A stretch of DNA of 64,000 nucleotides from Polynucleobacter sp. HIN5 (GTDB taxonomy: Bacteria; Pseudomonadota; Gammaproteobacteria; Burkholderiales; Burkholderiaceae), in assembly GCF_030297555.1 (NCBI RefSeq), contig NZ_AP028136.1, positions 868,001 to 932,000 on the forward strand, written 5' to 3'. The position numbers and the translations under genes were made by a program. The notes under the pieces were generated by a model that saw only the letters and a program-made list of their open reading frames with translations, did no database searches and had not been told where the DNA came from. Shown piece by piece: positions 1-10,480 of the stretch; the stretch's first letter is position 1; each line of letters begins with the position of its first letter.

Positions 1-1238
1 GGACCGCTCAGATTGCTCAGAGTCTGCCGTTCCGTCAAGCGGTTTTGGATGAGTTGATCCAGCAGCGCCTCTTGGCATTTGCCGTACGCGACCTCAAGCT
101 CAGCATTAGCAATGCCTATCTCAGCCAAAGCTTAGCTCAGATCCCCGAGATTAAGGCCATGTATAAACCAGATGGCAGTTTTGACTCGGCACGCTATCGT
201 CAGCTCTTAGCCAATGTGGGGATGACCGTTGATCAATTTGAGAACGCCCAGCGCTTTGATCTCATGATTCAGCAACTGGTTACCGCAGTGGCGCGTACCG
301 AATTACCCAATCCAAAATTAGCGAGCATGATCTCAACCATGTATGAGACCGAACGCCAGGTTCAGTCCTTGCGCTTCACAGCCAATGAGTTTGTAAACAA
401 GGTGACCCCGACCGATGCCCAGTTGCAAGAGTACTACGAGGCAAATACCAAACTGTTCGAGGCCCCAGAGACCATCGATGTGGAGTTCTTGGTTCTCAAA
501 GCCGATCCTAAAGAGGATGCTAAGGTATTTAATGACAAGGCCGATCAGTTTGCAAACATCACCTATGATCAAGCAGACAGTCTTAAACCAGCAGCGGATA
601 AATTAAAGCTCTCCATTCAGTCGGCCAAAGGGGTGGGGCGTAATGGTCAAGCGAGCCTCTCCAAAGATCACCCCATGAATGACCGACGTGTGGTGCAAGC
701 GCTATTTAATGATGAAGCGCTCAAGAACAAACGCAACATCGAAGCAGTACAAATTGCCCCTGGCACCTTTGTGTCAGCGCGGGTGGTGACCTTCTACCCT
801 GCCAAGGTTCTGCCTTATAAAGAAGTGAGCGCTGAAGTGCGCCGCCAGTACAGTCTGAAGGCTGCTCAAAAACTAGCCGCCGAAGCAGCGGGTACGCGCT
901 TTGAGGCCCTGCAAAAGAATCCCAATGACACCAATGGTTTTGGTAAGCCAGTATGGGTCTCGCGCAATAAGCCAATCGATCTGATTGGCCCACAATTGGA
1001 TGCCGTAATGGCGGTTGATCCAGCCAAACTACCGGTGGTGGTATCTGCCCAGGGCTCGGATGGCGGAATTACTCTGTATCGTATTGATCAAGTGCGTCAA
1101 CCACCAGCCGCAGACCCCAAAATGAGAGTCGCACAAGCACAACAAATGGAAGCACTAGCAGCCCAAGCTGAGTTTGCAGCCTTCCTCAATCACATGCGCA
1201 TCTTGGCGGATGTGAAAATTATCAATCCTCTGAAGTAA
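1..1238 (+). CDS. ppiD: PpiD-like periplasmic folding factor, 3' part, apparently lacking the parvulin domain
   Basis: The reading frame is open to the left window edge, so the N-terminus, including the expected membrane anchor, is missing. The first ~100 visible residues match the SurA/PpiD chaperone-like N-domain (motifs GSFDSARYRQLL and GMTVDQFE). The segment ending EAPETIDVEFLVL is the usual lead-in to the PPIase domain. Here the protein runs straight into the C-terminal part (YDQADSLKPAADKL, ALKNKRNIEAV), and no parvulin signature (HILV/HILI, GGDLGF, FGYHII) is present in the ~412 visible residues. PpiD family members are usually 600 residues or more. I infer an in-frame loss of about 150 residues that leaves a chaperone-only protein. 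It ends 3 nt before the convergent tesA stop. The assignment to the PpiD family is firm; the catalytic loss is read directly from the sequence. Confidence 0.85.
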   Translation, partial: TAQIAQSLPFRQAVLDELIQQRLLAFAVRDLKLSISNAYLSQSLAQIPEIKAMYKPDGSFDSARYRQLLANVGMTVDQFENAQRFDLMIQQLVTAVARTELPNPKLASMISTMYETERQVQSLRFTANEFVNKVTPTDAQLQEYYEANTKLFEAPETIDVEFLVLKADPKEDAKVFNDKADQFANITYDQADSLKPAADKLKLSIQSAKGVGRNGQASLSKDHPMNDRRVVQALFNDEALKNKRNIEAVQIAPGTFVSARVVTFYPAKVLPYKEVSAEVRRQYSLKAAQKLAAEAAGTRFEALQKNPNDTNGFGKPVWVSRNKPIDLIGPQLDAVMAVDPAKLPVVVSAQGSDGGITLYRIDQVRQPPAADPKMRVAQAQQMEALAAQAEFAAFLNHMRILADVKIINPLK

Positions 1239-1241
1239 TAA

Positions 1242-1904
1242 TCAATTGGTTTTAAGAAGCTCTCGGTATGGTTCGAGAGCCTTCCAGACATTATTAAACA
1301 GGATTGGTTGTGCCTGTTCATTTGGATGAATCCGATCCGCCTGAAATAACTCAGGCCGGGTAGCGACACCCTCCAGAAAAAATGGCAGCAGAGGAACTTG
1401 CTCCGACTGCGATAGGGTCACAAAGAGTCGGGCAAACTGCTTGGTATATTCCTGACCATAGTTGGGAGGGATTTGCATCCCTAGGAGCAAGACCTCAGCG
1501 CCACTTTTCTTACTCATCACGATCATCTCTTTGAGGTTTTTCTGGGTAGCCGCGAGTGAGAGTCCTCGCAGGGCATCGTTGGCGCCCAGTTCAATAATCA
1601 CTAAACGAGGCTTGATGCGTTTTAAGAGATCTGGCAGACGACTTAAGCCACCTGCGGTGGTCTCACCGCTAATGCTGGCATTGGCAACTTGCCAAATACT
1701 GCCATCCTTACGTAATTGATTTTGGAGCAATCCCACCCAACCGCTGCCGCGTGGCAGTCCGTACTCTGCAGAAAGGCTATCGCCCAGAACGAGGAGTTGT
1801 GGAGTCGCGCTTGGGGTCTTAGCAGTTTGTGCCTGCACGGGTGCGGCACTGACGAGTAAGATGGAGGCCAATCCAACAACAAATTGTTTAAACAAAGGAT
1901 TCAC
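1242..1904 (-). CDS. tesA: TesA-like GDSL arylesterase / lysophospholipase, exported
   Basis: SGNH-hydrolase of about 220 residues. The catalytic block LVLGDSLSAEYGLP lies after a signal peptide (hydrophobic run VVGLASILLVSAAP, cleavage near AQA). The block-III motif ELGANDALRG and the C-terminal Asp-His pair (ADRIHPNE) complete the Ser-Asp-His set. The family hydrolyses thioesters, aryl esters and lysophospholipids in the periplasm. The longest frame begins with TTG at 1946, but the GTG at 1904 puts the signal peptide at the N-terminus and is preferred. That start is 1 nt from the start of the divergent ABC ATPase gene, the same pairing as tesA/ybbA of E. coli. Confidence 0.9.
   Translation of the reverse strand: MNPLFKQFVVGLASILLVSAAPVQAQTAKTPSATPQLLVLGDSLSAEYGLPRGSGWVGLLQNQLRKDGSIWQVANASISGETTAGGLSRLPDLLKRIKPRLVIIELGANDALRGLSLAATQKNLKEMIVMSKKSGAEVLLLGMQIPPNYGQEYTKQFARLFVTLSQSEQVPLLPFFLEGVATRPELFQADRIHPNEQAQPILFNNVWKALEPYRELLKTN
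1884..1895. promoter_or_regulatory. Perfect 12-bp palindrome at the tesA/ybbA divergent start
   Basis: TTGTTTAAACAA is a perfect dyad within the first codons of tesA and just upstream of the ybbA ribosome-binding site (AAAGGA, 1894-1899). Its position between two start codons only 1 nt apart makes it a possible operator or shared promoter element. Function is inference. Confidence 0.3.
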
Positions 1905-1905
1905 A

Positions 1906-2595
1906 TTGACTATTGTGCATGAATCTGCCCCAGTCTTGCAGGCCAAAGGTGTGGGTAAAACGGTTCAGACCAGTGATGGGCTGCTTGCCATTTTGCAAGA
2001 CATTAATTTCACGATTCGATCAGGAGAGTCGGTTGCCATCGTGGGAGCATCGGGATCTGGTAAGAGCACACTGTTGGGATTGATGGCTGGCCTAGATCTA
2101 CCCACGAGCGGCTCGATTGAGCTTATGCAACAGGATCTTGGTCGATTGGATGAAGACGGTCGGGCAAAGCTCAGGGGTCAGTTCGTGGGCTTTGTGTTTC
2201 AGTCCTTTCAGCTAGTACCGCATCTCAATGCCCTTGAGAACGTCATGCTACCTTTGGAGATTCGCGGAACGACTCTGACCGAAGCGCGCAAGCTCGCAAG
2301 CGATTGCCTCGCACGCGTCGGTTTATCGCAACGCTTGATGCATTACCCTAAAACCTTATCGGGTGGTGAGCAGCAACGCGTGGCCTTAGCCCGTGCATTT
2401 GTGAGTGAGCCATCTATTCTGTTTGCCGATGAGCCTACCGGAAGTTTGGACGAGGCAAGCGGCTCCAAAGTCATTGAACTCCTTTTTGAGCTCAACCGTG
2501 AGAATGGCTCCACCTTAATTCTGGTGACCCATGACCCCCAACTCGCAAACCGCTGTAGCCGTCAATTAACCCTGCAAGGTGGTCGTCTGGTCTAA
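1906..2595 (+). CDS. ybbA: ABC transporter ATPase, YbbA/LolD type
   Basis: An ABC ATPase of about 229 residues with Walker A GASGSGKST, Q-loop FVFQSFQLVP, signature LSGGEQQR, Walker B ILFADEPTG and the switch His in LVTHD. The string DEDGRAKLRGQFVGFVFQS is characteristic of YbbA, which in E. coli is also divergent from tesA. An upstream in-frame ATG at 1861 exists. The TTG at 1906 is preceded by AAAGGA at good spacing and matches family N-termini better; GTG 1915 is a further option. No YbbP-type permease follows: the next gene is purL. The partner, if any, must be encoded elsewhere. MacB-like or lipoprotein-related export is possible but unproven. Confidence 0.85.
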   Translation: MTIVHESAPVLQAKGVGKTVQTSDGLLAILQDINFTIRSGESVAIVGASGSGKSTLLGLMAGLDLPTSGSIELMQQDLGRLDEDGRAKLRGQFVGFVFQSFQLVPHLNALENVMLPLEIRGTTLTEARKLASDCLARVGLSQRLMHYPKTLSGGEQQRVALARAFVSEPSILFADEPTGSLDEASGSKVIELLFELNRENGSTLILVTHDPQLANRCSRQLTLQGGRLV

Positions 2596-2621
2596 AACCA
2601 TGGTTGGGATCGCAGGGCTCT

Positions 2622-2627
2622 TATAAT
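2622..2627 (+). promoter_or_regulatory. -10-like hexamer TATAAT 6 nt before purL ATG
   Basis: A perfect TATAAT ends 6 nt before the purL start codon, so transcription would begin at or next to the ATG. There is no Shine-Dalgarno sequence between them and no clear -35 box. This suggests a leaderless purL transcript. Confidence 0.45.
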
Positions 2628-2633
2628 TAAGAC

Positions 2634-5600
2634 ATGTCCTTTTTCCGTTGTCTGCCCGGGGCTGACGCCCTCTCTGTATTCCGTCAACAACGGCTTCTGA
2701 GTTACCTCCATCAGGAGGGGATTGAGATTCAGTCGATTCATGCTCAGTATCTGCATTTTGTTTGGTCCACCAATGAGTTGACAAGCGATGAGCTAGCGAC
2801 CTTAAATGCACTGCTGCAGTATGGTGAACCGTTCGAAGCAAAAGCAGCGCCGAATCGTGCGATCGTGATTCCACGCTTTGGCACGGTCTCTCCGTGGGCA
2901 AGTAAGGCGACGGATATCGCCCATCAGTGCGGATTAAAAGTCCTGCGAATTGAGCGGGGCATCGCTTATCAATGGAGTACTAAACGCACCCTAAGCCCAG
3001 AACAAGAACGTATTCTTCAAGCTAGTCTGTTTGATCGCATGACCGAAGTCATCATTACCTCGTCAGATGAGGCGAACGCCCTCTATCAAACCTTACCTGA
3101 TCGTCCATTCACCCGTATTGATGTGATTGGCTTGGGTCAAAAGGCGCTTGATGATGCAAACCACGCTTTGGGGTTGGCTCTCTCTACTGATGAGATCACG
3201 TATCTTGAAGAGAACTTCAAACGCTTAGGTCGTAATCCTAGCGATGTTGAGTTAATCATGTTTGCACAAGCGAACAGTGAACACTGCCGCCATAAAATCT
3301 TTAATGCGAGTTGGACAATCGATGGAAAGGAGCAGGAACACTCGCTCTTTGCCATGATTCGGAATACGCACCGCTTACAACCCAAAGGGACAGTAGTGGC
3401 TTACTCAGATAACTCGGCCATTATGGAAGGGTGCGAAGCGGATGTATGGAGTTCCAGAGGCCCCGCCGGGCAATACCACACCAAGCGAACTCTGGTGCAT
3501 ACCTTAATGAAGGTTGAGACCCACAACCATCCCACTGCGATTGCGCCTTTTCAGGGGGCGGCAACTGGATCGGGTGGCGAGATCCGCGATGAGGGCGCAA
3601 CCGGCATTGGTGGTAAACCCAAAGCAGGACTTACTGGGTTTTCAGTATCGAACTTGCATATCCCTGGCACGAACTTGCCCTGGGAGCAAAAGCCTTATGG
3701 CAAACCAGAGCGCATCGCGACCCCCTTACAAATCATGATCGATGGCCCACTGGGTGGCGCTGCTTTCAATAACGAGTTTGGTCGCCCTAATTTGGGCGGG
3801 TATTTCAGGGTCTTTGAGCAAACCATTGCAGGTAAGCACCGCGGATACCACAAGCCCATCATGATCGCCGGTGGCATTGGCGCGATTGAAGATATCCATA
3901 CCCATAAGAAAACGATTCTGGATGGCGATCTGCTCATTCAGTTGGGAGGTCCCGGGATGCGCATTGGCATGGGTGGTGGCACAGCAAGCTCGATGGCAAC
4001 AGGTACCAACACCGCCGACCTTGACTTTGATTCCGTTCAACGCGGTAACCCAGAAATTGAGCGTCGTGCGCAAGAGGTGATTAATCAATGCCGCTCCCTA
4101 GGAGAGAACAATCCGATTGTGTCAATCCACGATGTGGGTGCAGGTGGATTATCGAACGCCTTCCCTGAGCTTGCTGATAGTGCCAAGCTCGGTGCGCAAT
4201 TTGAGCTTCGCAAGATTCCGTTAGAAGAGAGCGGCATGAGTCCTGCCGAGATCTGGTGCAATGAGTCGCAAGAGCGGTATGTCATTGCCATCCACGCTAA
4301 GGATCTCGAAGGTTTTGCCTCCATCTGTGAACGGGAGCGCTGTCCCTATGCGGTCGTTGGGCATACCACCCAAGATCGGCAGCTGCAATTGCACGATCAG
4401 CAGCAAAGTACCAATCCAGATCAACGCTATCCAATTGATATGCCCATGGAGGTGCTCCTAGGTAAGCCTCCTAAAATGCACCGTGATGTAGAAAGTACGC
4501 ACGAGCAGTTTGCCCCCATCAATTGCAATGAGATTGATCTCAAAGTGGCGATTGAGGCGGTATTACAACAACCAACGGTAGCCAGTAAATCATTCTTAAT
4601 CACGATCGGGGATCGCACCGTAGGAGGCTTGAACTCGCGGGACCCATTTGTGGGTCCATGGCAAGTGCCGGTGGCTGATTGCGCGGTCACCACCATGGAC
4701 TATGAGGGCTATCGTGGAGAAGCGATGAGTATGGGTGAGCGCACCCCCGTAGCTCTCTTTAATGCGCCCGCGGCGGCCAAGATAGCAGTGGGTGAAGCCA
4801 TCACGAATATTCTGGCAGCGGATGTCCAAGGCATTGAAGACATTAAGCTCTCGGCGAACTGGATGGCTGCTTGTGGTCAGGCGGGCGAGGATGCCAAACT
4901 CTTCGCCTCAGTAGAAGCGGTCGGTATGGAGCTCTGTCCTGCACTGGGGATCTCGATCCCAGTCGGGAAGGATTCTTTATCAATGGCTACCTCCTGGCAG
5001 GATCAGAATCAAGCCAAGCAAGTGATTGCTCCCGTGTCGCTCATCATCTCGGCCTTCGCCCCAGTAAATGATGTTCGCAAAACACTGACACCACAACTGA
5101 ACACCGAGATCGCGGATACCGAACTCATTCTGATTGATCTGGGATGTAACCAAAATCGCATGGCGGGCAGCATTCTCACCCAAGTATTTGATCAAACCGA
5201 TAGCGAAGCACCATCCGTTGATAAACCTGAGGTCCTCAAAGGTTTTGCCAGCGCGATTACGCAACTGCGTGCCAAGCAAATGGTCTTGGCCTATCACGAC
5301 CGATCCGATGGAGGCCTACTCGCCTGTGTCGCGGAGATGGCCTTTGCCAGTCACTGCGGTATTTCCATCAACGTTGATTTACTCTGTATTGATGCGCGCA
5401 CCGAACAGGATTACGGCGATGCGAAGAATTGGGCGAGCCAAGTCAGCGGTCGCCGCCATGAACAAACCATTCGGGCGCTCTTTAATGAAGAGCTTGGGGT
5501 GGTGATTCAGATTGAGCGTTCGCAGCGCGATCCGGTCTTTGCTATCTTGCGAGAACAGGGCATTAGTGCCTTTAGTCATGTGATCGGTAAACCCAATCCG

Positions 5601-6620
5601 AATGACACTTTAGAGATCTGGCGTGATGCAAAATGCGTTTACTCAGAGAGCCGCATGACCTTGCAAAAACTTTGGCAAAACACCAGCTATCAAATTGCAC
5701 GTCTACGCGATAACCCCGAGTGCGTTGATAGTGAGTTCAACGCCTTGGATGACGCCAAGGACCCGGGCATGAGCCCGAAGCTCACGTTTGATCCCAACGA
5801 GAACATCAGTGCGCCATACCTCCAAAATGCCATTCGTCCAAAGATCGCCATCTTGCGCGAGCAGGGCGTGAACTCGCATCTGGAGATGGCCTATGCAATG
5901 GATCTTGCTGGTTTTGCTACGCACGATGTTCATATGAGCGATTTGCTTGCGGGCCGTACACACCTTAACGAGTTTCAAGGCCTAGTTGCCTGCGGTGGAT
6001 TCAGTTACGGCGATGTACTCGGCGCCGGTGAAGGATGGGCTAAGACCATTCTCTTTAACCAAATGCTCAGTGATCAGTTCAGGGCATTTTTCAACCGCTC
6101 GGACAGTTTTGCATTAGGCGTTTGCAATGGCTGTCAGATGATGAGTAATTTATCGAAACTCATTCCAGGGGCAGATGCCTGGCCGAAGTTCACTCGCAAT
6201 CAATCAGAGCAATACGAAGCGCGTTTGGTGATGGTGGAAGTGTTAGATTCTCCATCGCTATTCTTCAAAGGCATGGCTGGAAGTCATTTACCCATTGCGG
6301 TAGCACATGGTGAAGGCTATGCGAACTTTAAACACCAAGGCAATGATCAACAGATTGAATCCAATCACTTAGCAGCCATGCGCTTTGTTGATCACTACGG
6401 CAAGTCAACGCAGCGCTATCCATTTAATCCCAATGGCTCGCCTCATGGACTCACGGGTGTAACGACTACCGATGGTCGCTTCACAGTGATGATGCCGCAC
6501 CCCGAGCGAGTGTTCAGAAATGTGCAAATGAGTTGGTATCCCAAAGAATGGCATCAGCTCGCGGATGGGGCAAGCCCGTGGCTTCGCATGTTCCGTAATG
6601 CCCGCGTTTGGGTGAACTAG
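2634..6620 (+). CDS. purL: Phosphoribosylformylglycinamidine synthase
   Basis: The 1328-residue single-chain PurL catalyses the ATP- and glutamine-dependent conversion of FGAR to FGAM, step 4 of purine synthesis. The length matches the large PurL of Gram-negative bacteria (about 1300). The N-terminal PurS-like part is followed by the two AIRS-like halves, with [12 protein letters not shown] and [10 protein letters not shown] in the first and [11 protein letters not shown] in the second. A C-terminal glutamine amidotransferase domain carries the nucleophile Cys in [10 protein letters not shown] and the His/Glu pair in [11 protein letters not shown]. The start ATG is directly downstream of a -10-like TATAAT. 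The gene stands alone and is followed immediately by the spermidine-synthase-like gene, which may be co-transcribed. Confidence 0.98.
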   Translation: MSFFRCLPGADALSVFRQQRLLSYLHQEGIEIQSIHAQYLHFVWSTNELTSDELATLNALLQYGEPFEAKAAPNRAIVIPRFGTVSPWASKATDIAHQCGLKVLRIERGIAYQWSTKRTLSPEQERILQASLFDRMTEVIITSSDEANALYQTLPDRPFTRIDVIGLGQKALDDANHALGLALSTDEITYLEENFKRLGRNPSDVELIMFAQANSEHCRHKIFNASWTIDGKEQEHSLFAMIRNTHRLQPKGTVVAYSDNSAIMEGCEADVWSSRGPAGQYHTKRTLVHTLMKVETHNHPTAIAPFQGAATGSGGEIRDEGATGIGGKPKAGLTGFSVSNLHIPGTNLPWEQKPYGKPERIATPLQIMIDGPLGGAAFNNEFGRPNLGGYFRVFEQTIAGKHRGYHKPIMIAGGIGAIEDIHTHKKTILDGDLLIQLGGPGMRIGMGGGTASSMATGTNTADLDFDSVQRGNPEIERRAQEVINQCRSLGENNPIVSIHDVGAGGLSNAFPELADSAKLGAQFELRKIPLEESGMSPAEIWCNESQERYVIAIHAKDLEGFASICERERCPYAVVGHTTQDRQLQLHDQQQSTNPDQRYPIDMPMEVLLGKPPKMHRDVESTHEQFAPINCNEIDLKVAIEAVLQQPTVASKSFLITIGDRTVGGLNSRDPFVGPWQVPVADCAVTTMDYEGYRGEAMSMGERTPVALFNAPAAAKIAVGEAITNILAADVQGIEDIKLSANWMAACGQAGEDAKLFASVEAVGMELCPALGISIPVGKDSLSMATSWQDQNQAKQVIAPVSLIISAFAPVNDVRKTLTPQLNTEIADTELILIDLGCNQNRMAGSILTQVFDQTDSEAPSVDKPEVLKGFASAITQLRAKQMVLAYHDRSDGGLLACVAEMAFASHCGISINVDLLCIDARTEQDYGDAKNWASQVSGRRHEQTIRALFNEELGVVIQIERSQRDPVFAILREQGISAFSHVIGKPNPNDTLEIWRDAKCVYSESRMTLQKLWQNTSYQIARLRDNPECVDSEFNALDDAKDPGMSPKLTFDPNENISAPYLQNAIRPKIAILREQGVNSHLEMAYAMDLAGFATHDVHMSDLLAGRTHLNEFQGLVACGGFSYGDVLGAGEGWAKTILFNQMLSDQFRAFFNRSDSFALGVCNGCQMMSNLSKLIPGADAWPKFTRNQSEQYEARLVMVEVLDSPSLFFKGMAGSHLPIAVAHGEGYANFKHQGNDQQIESNHLAAMRFVDHYGKSTQRYPFNPNGSPHGLTGVTTTDGRFTVMMPHPERVFRNVQMSWYPKEWHQLADGASPWLRMFRNARVWVN

Positions 6621-7394
6621 GTGGCAAGCAACAAAACATCGTTTCCCCCGGTTACATTCTCCGAGTCTGGTGGTATTCGATATCTGCATTTAGGTACGCC
6701 TTGGATTCAAGGCGCGATGCGCATTCGGGATCCGAACGAAATCTATCTCGAGTACTCCCAGCAAATGATGGCGTGGCTTCTATTTTTACAAAGTCATCCC
6801 CGGATGCAAGTCACTCAATTGGGTCTTGGTACTGGATCCTTAGCAAAGTTCACCCTCGAACATTGTCCTGGTGTACACAACACCATCGTGGAAATTAATC
6901 CAGCGGTGATCATTGCGGCTAAGACCATGTTTGATCTACCCACAGACCCCAACTTAACGATTGTTGAAGATGATGCATTCGCGTATGTGAAGAACACACG
7001 CTATCAACAACAGTCTGATGTCTTGCAAGTGGACCTGTACGATGCACAAGCCAAAGGGCCGGTATTGAGCTCACTCGAGTTTTACCAAGCCTGCTACCAA
7101 AGCTTAAAAGTAGTTGGAGTGATGACCGTTAATTTGTTCTCACAGCATAAAAGCTTTGACATTAATCTCAACAATATCTGCAAAGCGTTTAAGGGCAGGG
7201 TACTCATCTTCCCAGAATCGCACGATTGCAATGCGGTCGCCATTGCTTTTAAAGGCCCCATGATCAAGACGGATTGGGACCCTATTGTGCAACGCGCCAA
7301 AATGATTGAAACAACGACGGGACTTCCAACCAAGCCTTGGGTACAGGGCTTACGGACAGTGAATGCTCATCAAGAGGAAGCTCTAGCCATCTAA
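6621..7394 (+). CDS. Spermidine-synthase-like SAM-fold methyltransferase family protein
   Basis: The 257-residue protein starts with GTG in the base after the purL stop. It has the Rossmann motif LGLGTGSLAKF (motif I), the acidic end of strand 2 in TIVEINPAVI and the VEDDAFAYV segment. DVLQVDLYDAQ sits where SpeE-like proteins hold the catalytic Asp region. The fold belongs to the spermine/spermidine synthase superfamily, but many such bacterial proteins near unrelated genes have no proven polyamine activity. No speD is nearby. I call the family, not the substrate. The tight junction implies translational coupling with purL. Confidence 0.75.
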   Translation: MASNKTSFPPVTFSESGGIRYLHLGTPWIQGAMRIRDPNEIYLEYSQQMMAWLLFLQSHPRMQVTQLGLGTGSLAKFTLEHCPGVHNTIVEINPAVIIAAKTMFDLPTDPNLTIVEDDAFAYVKNTRYQQQSDVLQVDLYDAQAKGPVLSSLEFYQACYQSLKVVGVMTVNLFSQHKSFDINLNNICKAFKGRVLIFPESHDCNAVAIAFKGPMIKTDWDPIVQRAKMIETTTGLPTKPWVQGLRTVNAHQEEALAI

Positions 7395-7420
7395 ATAAAC
7401 CTTTTTCTTTTACAGATTTA

Positions 7421-7442
7421 TATGTAATATTTACTTTACATA
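7421..7442. promoter_or_regulatory. Dyad TATGTAA-N8-TTACATA upstream of small membrane protein gene
   Basis: A perfect 7-bp inverted repeat with an 8-nt AT-rich centre lies 18 nt before the ATG at 7460. The spacing and symmetry suit a dimeric regulator. No regulator is assigned. Confidence 0.35.
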
Positions 7443-7459
7443 CCTAATCTGGGGTTTTA

Positions 7460-7717
7460 ATGATGACCGATACAACTTTTATTACCCTGTTTATCCTCTT
7501 TGGTGCATGCTTTGGCTTTCTCACCTATGCACAGCGTCACCTGTATAGTGAGGGACCTCACCAGGCAAAGGGCACGGATGACAGTCTATTTGAGACTCGC
7601 ACGTTTTGGGTCCTGCTATGCGCATTACTCTGGCCAATCATGGTCGTGACCAGAATCCATAGCGCTTGGCTGCTTCACAAACGCAAAAAGCAAGCGAAGC
7701 CGGTCGTCTTGCATTGA
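7460..7717 (+). CDS. Small two-helix inner-membrane protein, unknown function
   Basis: The 85-residue product has a hydrophobic helix near residues 5-22 and a second near 48-66. A polar 25-residue linker (YSEGPHQAKGTDDS) joins them, and the tail is basic (HKRKKQAKP). I do not recognise a named family. It has its own upstream region with an inverted repeat (7421-7442), so it is probably a separate transcription unit. It is convergent with acnB. The hydrophobic pattern and codon use look like a real gene. Confidence 0.65.
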   Translation: MMTDTTFITLFILFGACFGFLTYAQRHLYSEGPHQAKGTDDSLFETRTFWVLLCALLWPIMVVTRIHSAWLLHKRKKQAKPVVLH

Positions 7718-7746
7718 TATTTGAATCACCGAAGAGTAAGAACTGA

Positions 7747-7785
7747 AATAAAAAAGCCCAAGGCTAAAACCCCTGGGCTATTTTG
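7747..7785 (-). terminator. Rho-independent terminator of acnB
   Basis: An AGCCCA...TGGGCT stem with two further GC pairs around a short loop is followed, reading leftward, by a run of T (54-51). It lies 14 nt beyond the acnB stop and may also stop rightward transcription from the small membrane gene. Confidence 0.8.
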
Positions 7786-7798
7786 TTTACGGACCCGC

Positions 7799-10384
7799 TT
7801 AAACGTTGACGGTATCCGCAACCTCACTAAAGTCTTTGATCTTGTCAAAGTTCATGTAACGATACACATCATTGGCTTTGGCATTGACCGCTTGGAACTG
7901 CTCCAAGTATTCGGCCATAGTAGGTATGCGGCCCAAAAGGGCGGCAACTGCAGCAAGTTCAGCGGAAGCTAGATACACCCGCGTATCAATCCCTAAACGA
8001 TTGGGGAAGTTACGTGTTGAAGTGGAAACCGCCGTAGCGCCTTTGCGGATTTGAGCTTGATTACCCATGCATAACGAGCAACCGGGGGACTCCATGCGCG
8101 CACCGGTGCGACCCAGAATGCCATAGTAGCCTTCCTCGGTGAGGATCATGGCATCCATCTTGGTGGGCGGTGCTACCCAGAGGCGGGTTGGGATATCGGT
8201 TTTGCCTTCGAGGATTTTGCCAGCTGCACGGAAGTGTCCAATATTAGTCATGCACGAACCAATAAACACTTCATCAATTTTGTCACCCTGAACCTCAGAG
8301 AGGTACTTCACATCATCTGGATCATTGGGGCAAGCCAAGATTGGCTCTTTGATCTCGTTTAGATCGATCTCAATAATCTCGGCGTAATCCGCATTCTCAT
8401 CGGCTTTGAGTAATTGTGGATTTGCAATCCAACTCTCCATCGCTTTGATACGGCGTGCGAGGGTGCGCTTATCTTCGTAGCCATTCGCAATCATCCATTT
8501 CATGAGCGTAATGTTGGAGCGCATGTATTCGATAATGGGCTCTTTATTGAGATGCACGGTGCAACCACCGGCAGAACGCTCGGCTGATGCATCGGATAGT
8601 TCAAAAGCCTGCTCGACCTTGAGATCAGGTAAGCCTTCAATCTCGAGAATACGACCTGAGAACACATTCTTCTTCCCTTTTTTCTCAACGGTGAGTAAGC
8701 CACGCTTAATCGCAAAGAGAGGAATCGCATTGACCAAGTCGCGTAAGGTGATCCCAGGTTGCATTTGACCTTTAAAGCGAACTAGGACGGACTCGGGCAT
8801 ATCCAGAGGCATGACACCGGTGGCAGCCGCGAATGCGACGAGACCCGACCCGGCAGGGAAAGAGATGCCAATTGGGAAGCGAGTGTGGCTATCGCCACCG
8901 GTGCCACACGTATCGGGCAACAACAGGCGGTTTAACCAACTATGGATCACACCATCGCCCGGGCGCAATGAGACGCCACCGCGATTGGTCATGAACGATG
9001 GCAGTTCATGATGGGTACGAATGTCCACTGGCTTTGGATAGGCCGAGGTGTGGCAGAACGACTGCATCACTAAGTCTGCTGAGAACCCCAAGCAAGCGAG
9101 GTCTTTTAGTTCATCGCGGGTCATTGGACCCGTGGTGTCTTGCGAACCAACGGTGGTCATATGGGGCTCACAATAGGTTCCTGGACGAACGCCTTGGCCT
9201 TCGGGTAGGCCGCAGGCACGACCGACCATCTTCTGTGCCAAGCTAAAGCCCTTCTTGTTATCAGGTGGGCTAATCGGTACTCGGAACTCGGTTGATGCGG
9301 GTAAGCCTAAGGAGGCACGCGCCTTGGCCGTTAAGCCACGACCAATGATGAGTGGAATACGACCACCAGCGCGAACCTCATCGAGGATTACTGGCGACTT
9401 CAATGTGAACTCGGCAATCACCTTGCCATCTTTGTAAACCTTGCCTTCATAGGGGCGCAGTTCAATCACATCACCCGTATTCATTTGATTGACATCGAGC
9501 TCAATGGGGAGGGCGCCAGCATCTTCCATGGTGTTAAAGAAGATCGGTGCAATTTTGCCGCCTAAGCAAACACCACCATAGCGCTTATTGGGTACAAATG
9601 GAATGTCTTGACCGGTCCACCACAGAACGGAGTTGGTGGCTGACTTACGAGACGACCCAGTGCCAACGACATCGCCCACATAGGCAATTTGATGACCTTT
9701 TTGCTTGAGCGCCTCAATTTGTTTCATGGGGCCGCGCACTCCAGCCTCATCAGGTTCAATACCTGGACGGGGGTTCTTGAGCATGACGGTCGCATGGAGC
9801 GGAATATCTGGACGGCTCCACGCATCGGGGGCTGGGGAGAGGTCATCGGTATTGGTCTCACCGGTTACCTTGAAAACCGTCAGGGTCATCGACTCGGGGA
9901 CGGCGGGGCGGCTGGTAAACCACTCGGCATTGGCCCAACTCTGAATCACAGCCTTAGCATTTGCGTTACCTTTCTCGGCTAACTCATTGACATCATTAAA
10001 GTAATCAAACATGAGCAAGGTTTTCTTGAGGGCTTCGGTCGCTGCAGCGCCACACTCCTTGTCCTCAAGCAATTCAACCAATGGCTTGATGTTGTAGCCC
10101 CCAAGCATGGTGCCCAAGAGCTCAGTTGCTTTGACTCGGGAGATAACGGACGATTGCAGCTTCCCTTTGGCAAGCGCATCCAAAAACTCAGCCTTCACCT
10201 TGGCGGCTTCATCCACGCCAGCAGGTACACGATAGGTAATTAAATCAAGGAGTTGTGCCTCTAAACCCTTGGGAGGGTTTTGCAGCATTTTGACCAATTC
10301 TGCGGTTTGATCCTTGGTTAATGGGAGGGCGGGGATGCCTTGCGCGGCACGTTCGGCTACATGGGATTGGTATGCGTCTAACAT
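7799..10384 (-). CDS. acnB: Aconitate hydratase B
   Basis: The 861-residue protein interconverts citrate and isocitrate in the TCA cycle and may also act on 2-methylcitrate intermediates. It has the AcnB architecture: an N-terminal HEAT-like domain, the swivel domain ([14 protein letters not shown]), then domains with the [4Fe-4S] ligands in [12 protein letters not shown] and [11 protein letters not shown]. Length agrees with E. coli AcnB (865). The start ATG is at 10384. A single-gene unit with its own terminator at 7747-7785. Confidence 0.98.
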   Translation of the reverse strand: MLDAYQSHVAERAAQGIPALPLTKDQTAELVKMLQNPPKGLEAQLLDLITYRVPAGVDEAAKVKAEFLDALAKGKLQSSVISRVKATELLGTMLGGYNIKPLVELLEDKECGAAATEALKKTLLMFDYFNDVNELAEKGNANAKAVIQSWANAEWFTSRPAVPESMTLTVFKVTGETNTDDLSPAPDAWSRPDIPLHATVMLKNPRPGIEPDEAGVRGPMKQIEALKQKGHQIAYVGDVVGTGSSRKSATNSVLWWTGQDIPFVPNKRYGGVCLGGKIAPIFFNTMEDAGALPIELDVNQMNTGDVIELRPYEGKVYKDGKVIAEFTLKSPVILDEVRAGGRIPLIIGRGLTAKARASLGLPASTEFRVPISPPDNKKGFSLAQKMVGRACGLPEGQGVRPGTYCEPHMTTVGSQDTTGPMTRDELKDLACLGFSADLVMQSFCHTSAYPKPVDIRTHHELPSFMTNRGGVSLRPGDGVIHSWLNRLLLPDTCGTGGDSHTRFPIGISFPAGSGLVAFAAATGVMPLDMPESVLVRFKGQMQPGITLRDLVNAIPLFAIKRGLLTVEKKGKKNVFSGRILEIEGLPDLKVEQAFELSDASAERSAGGCTVHLNKEPIIEYMRSNITLMKWMIANGYEDKRTLARRIKAMESWIANPQLLKADENADYAEIIEIDLNEIKEPILACPNDPDDVKYLSEVQGDKIDEVFIGSCMTNIGHFRAAGKILEGKTDIPTRLWVAPPTKMDAMILTEEGYYGILGRTGARMESPGCSLCMGNQAQIRKGATAVSTSTRNFPNRLGIDTRVYLASAELAAVAALLGRIPTMAEYLEQFQAVNAKANDVYRYMNFDKIKDFSEVADTVNV

Positions 10385-10480
10385 AAGATTCCTGATCAGA
10401 AGTGGGCCAAAAGAACAGGCTATATTGTAAAACTTTACTGACAGTGGATCTAGTGAAAATACCTCTAATCCGCCTGATAT

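Noticed and set aside
8998..9246. Rightward frames inside acnB
   Set aside because: Antisense shadows of a well-supported gene, with no family resemblance or ribosome-binding sites.
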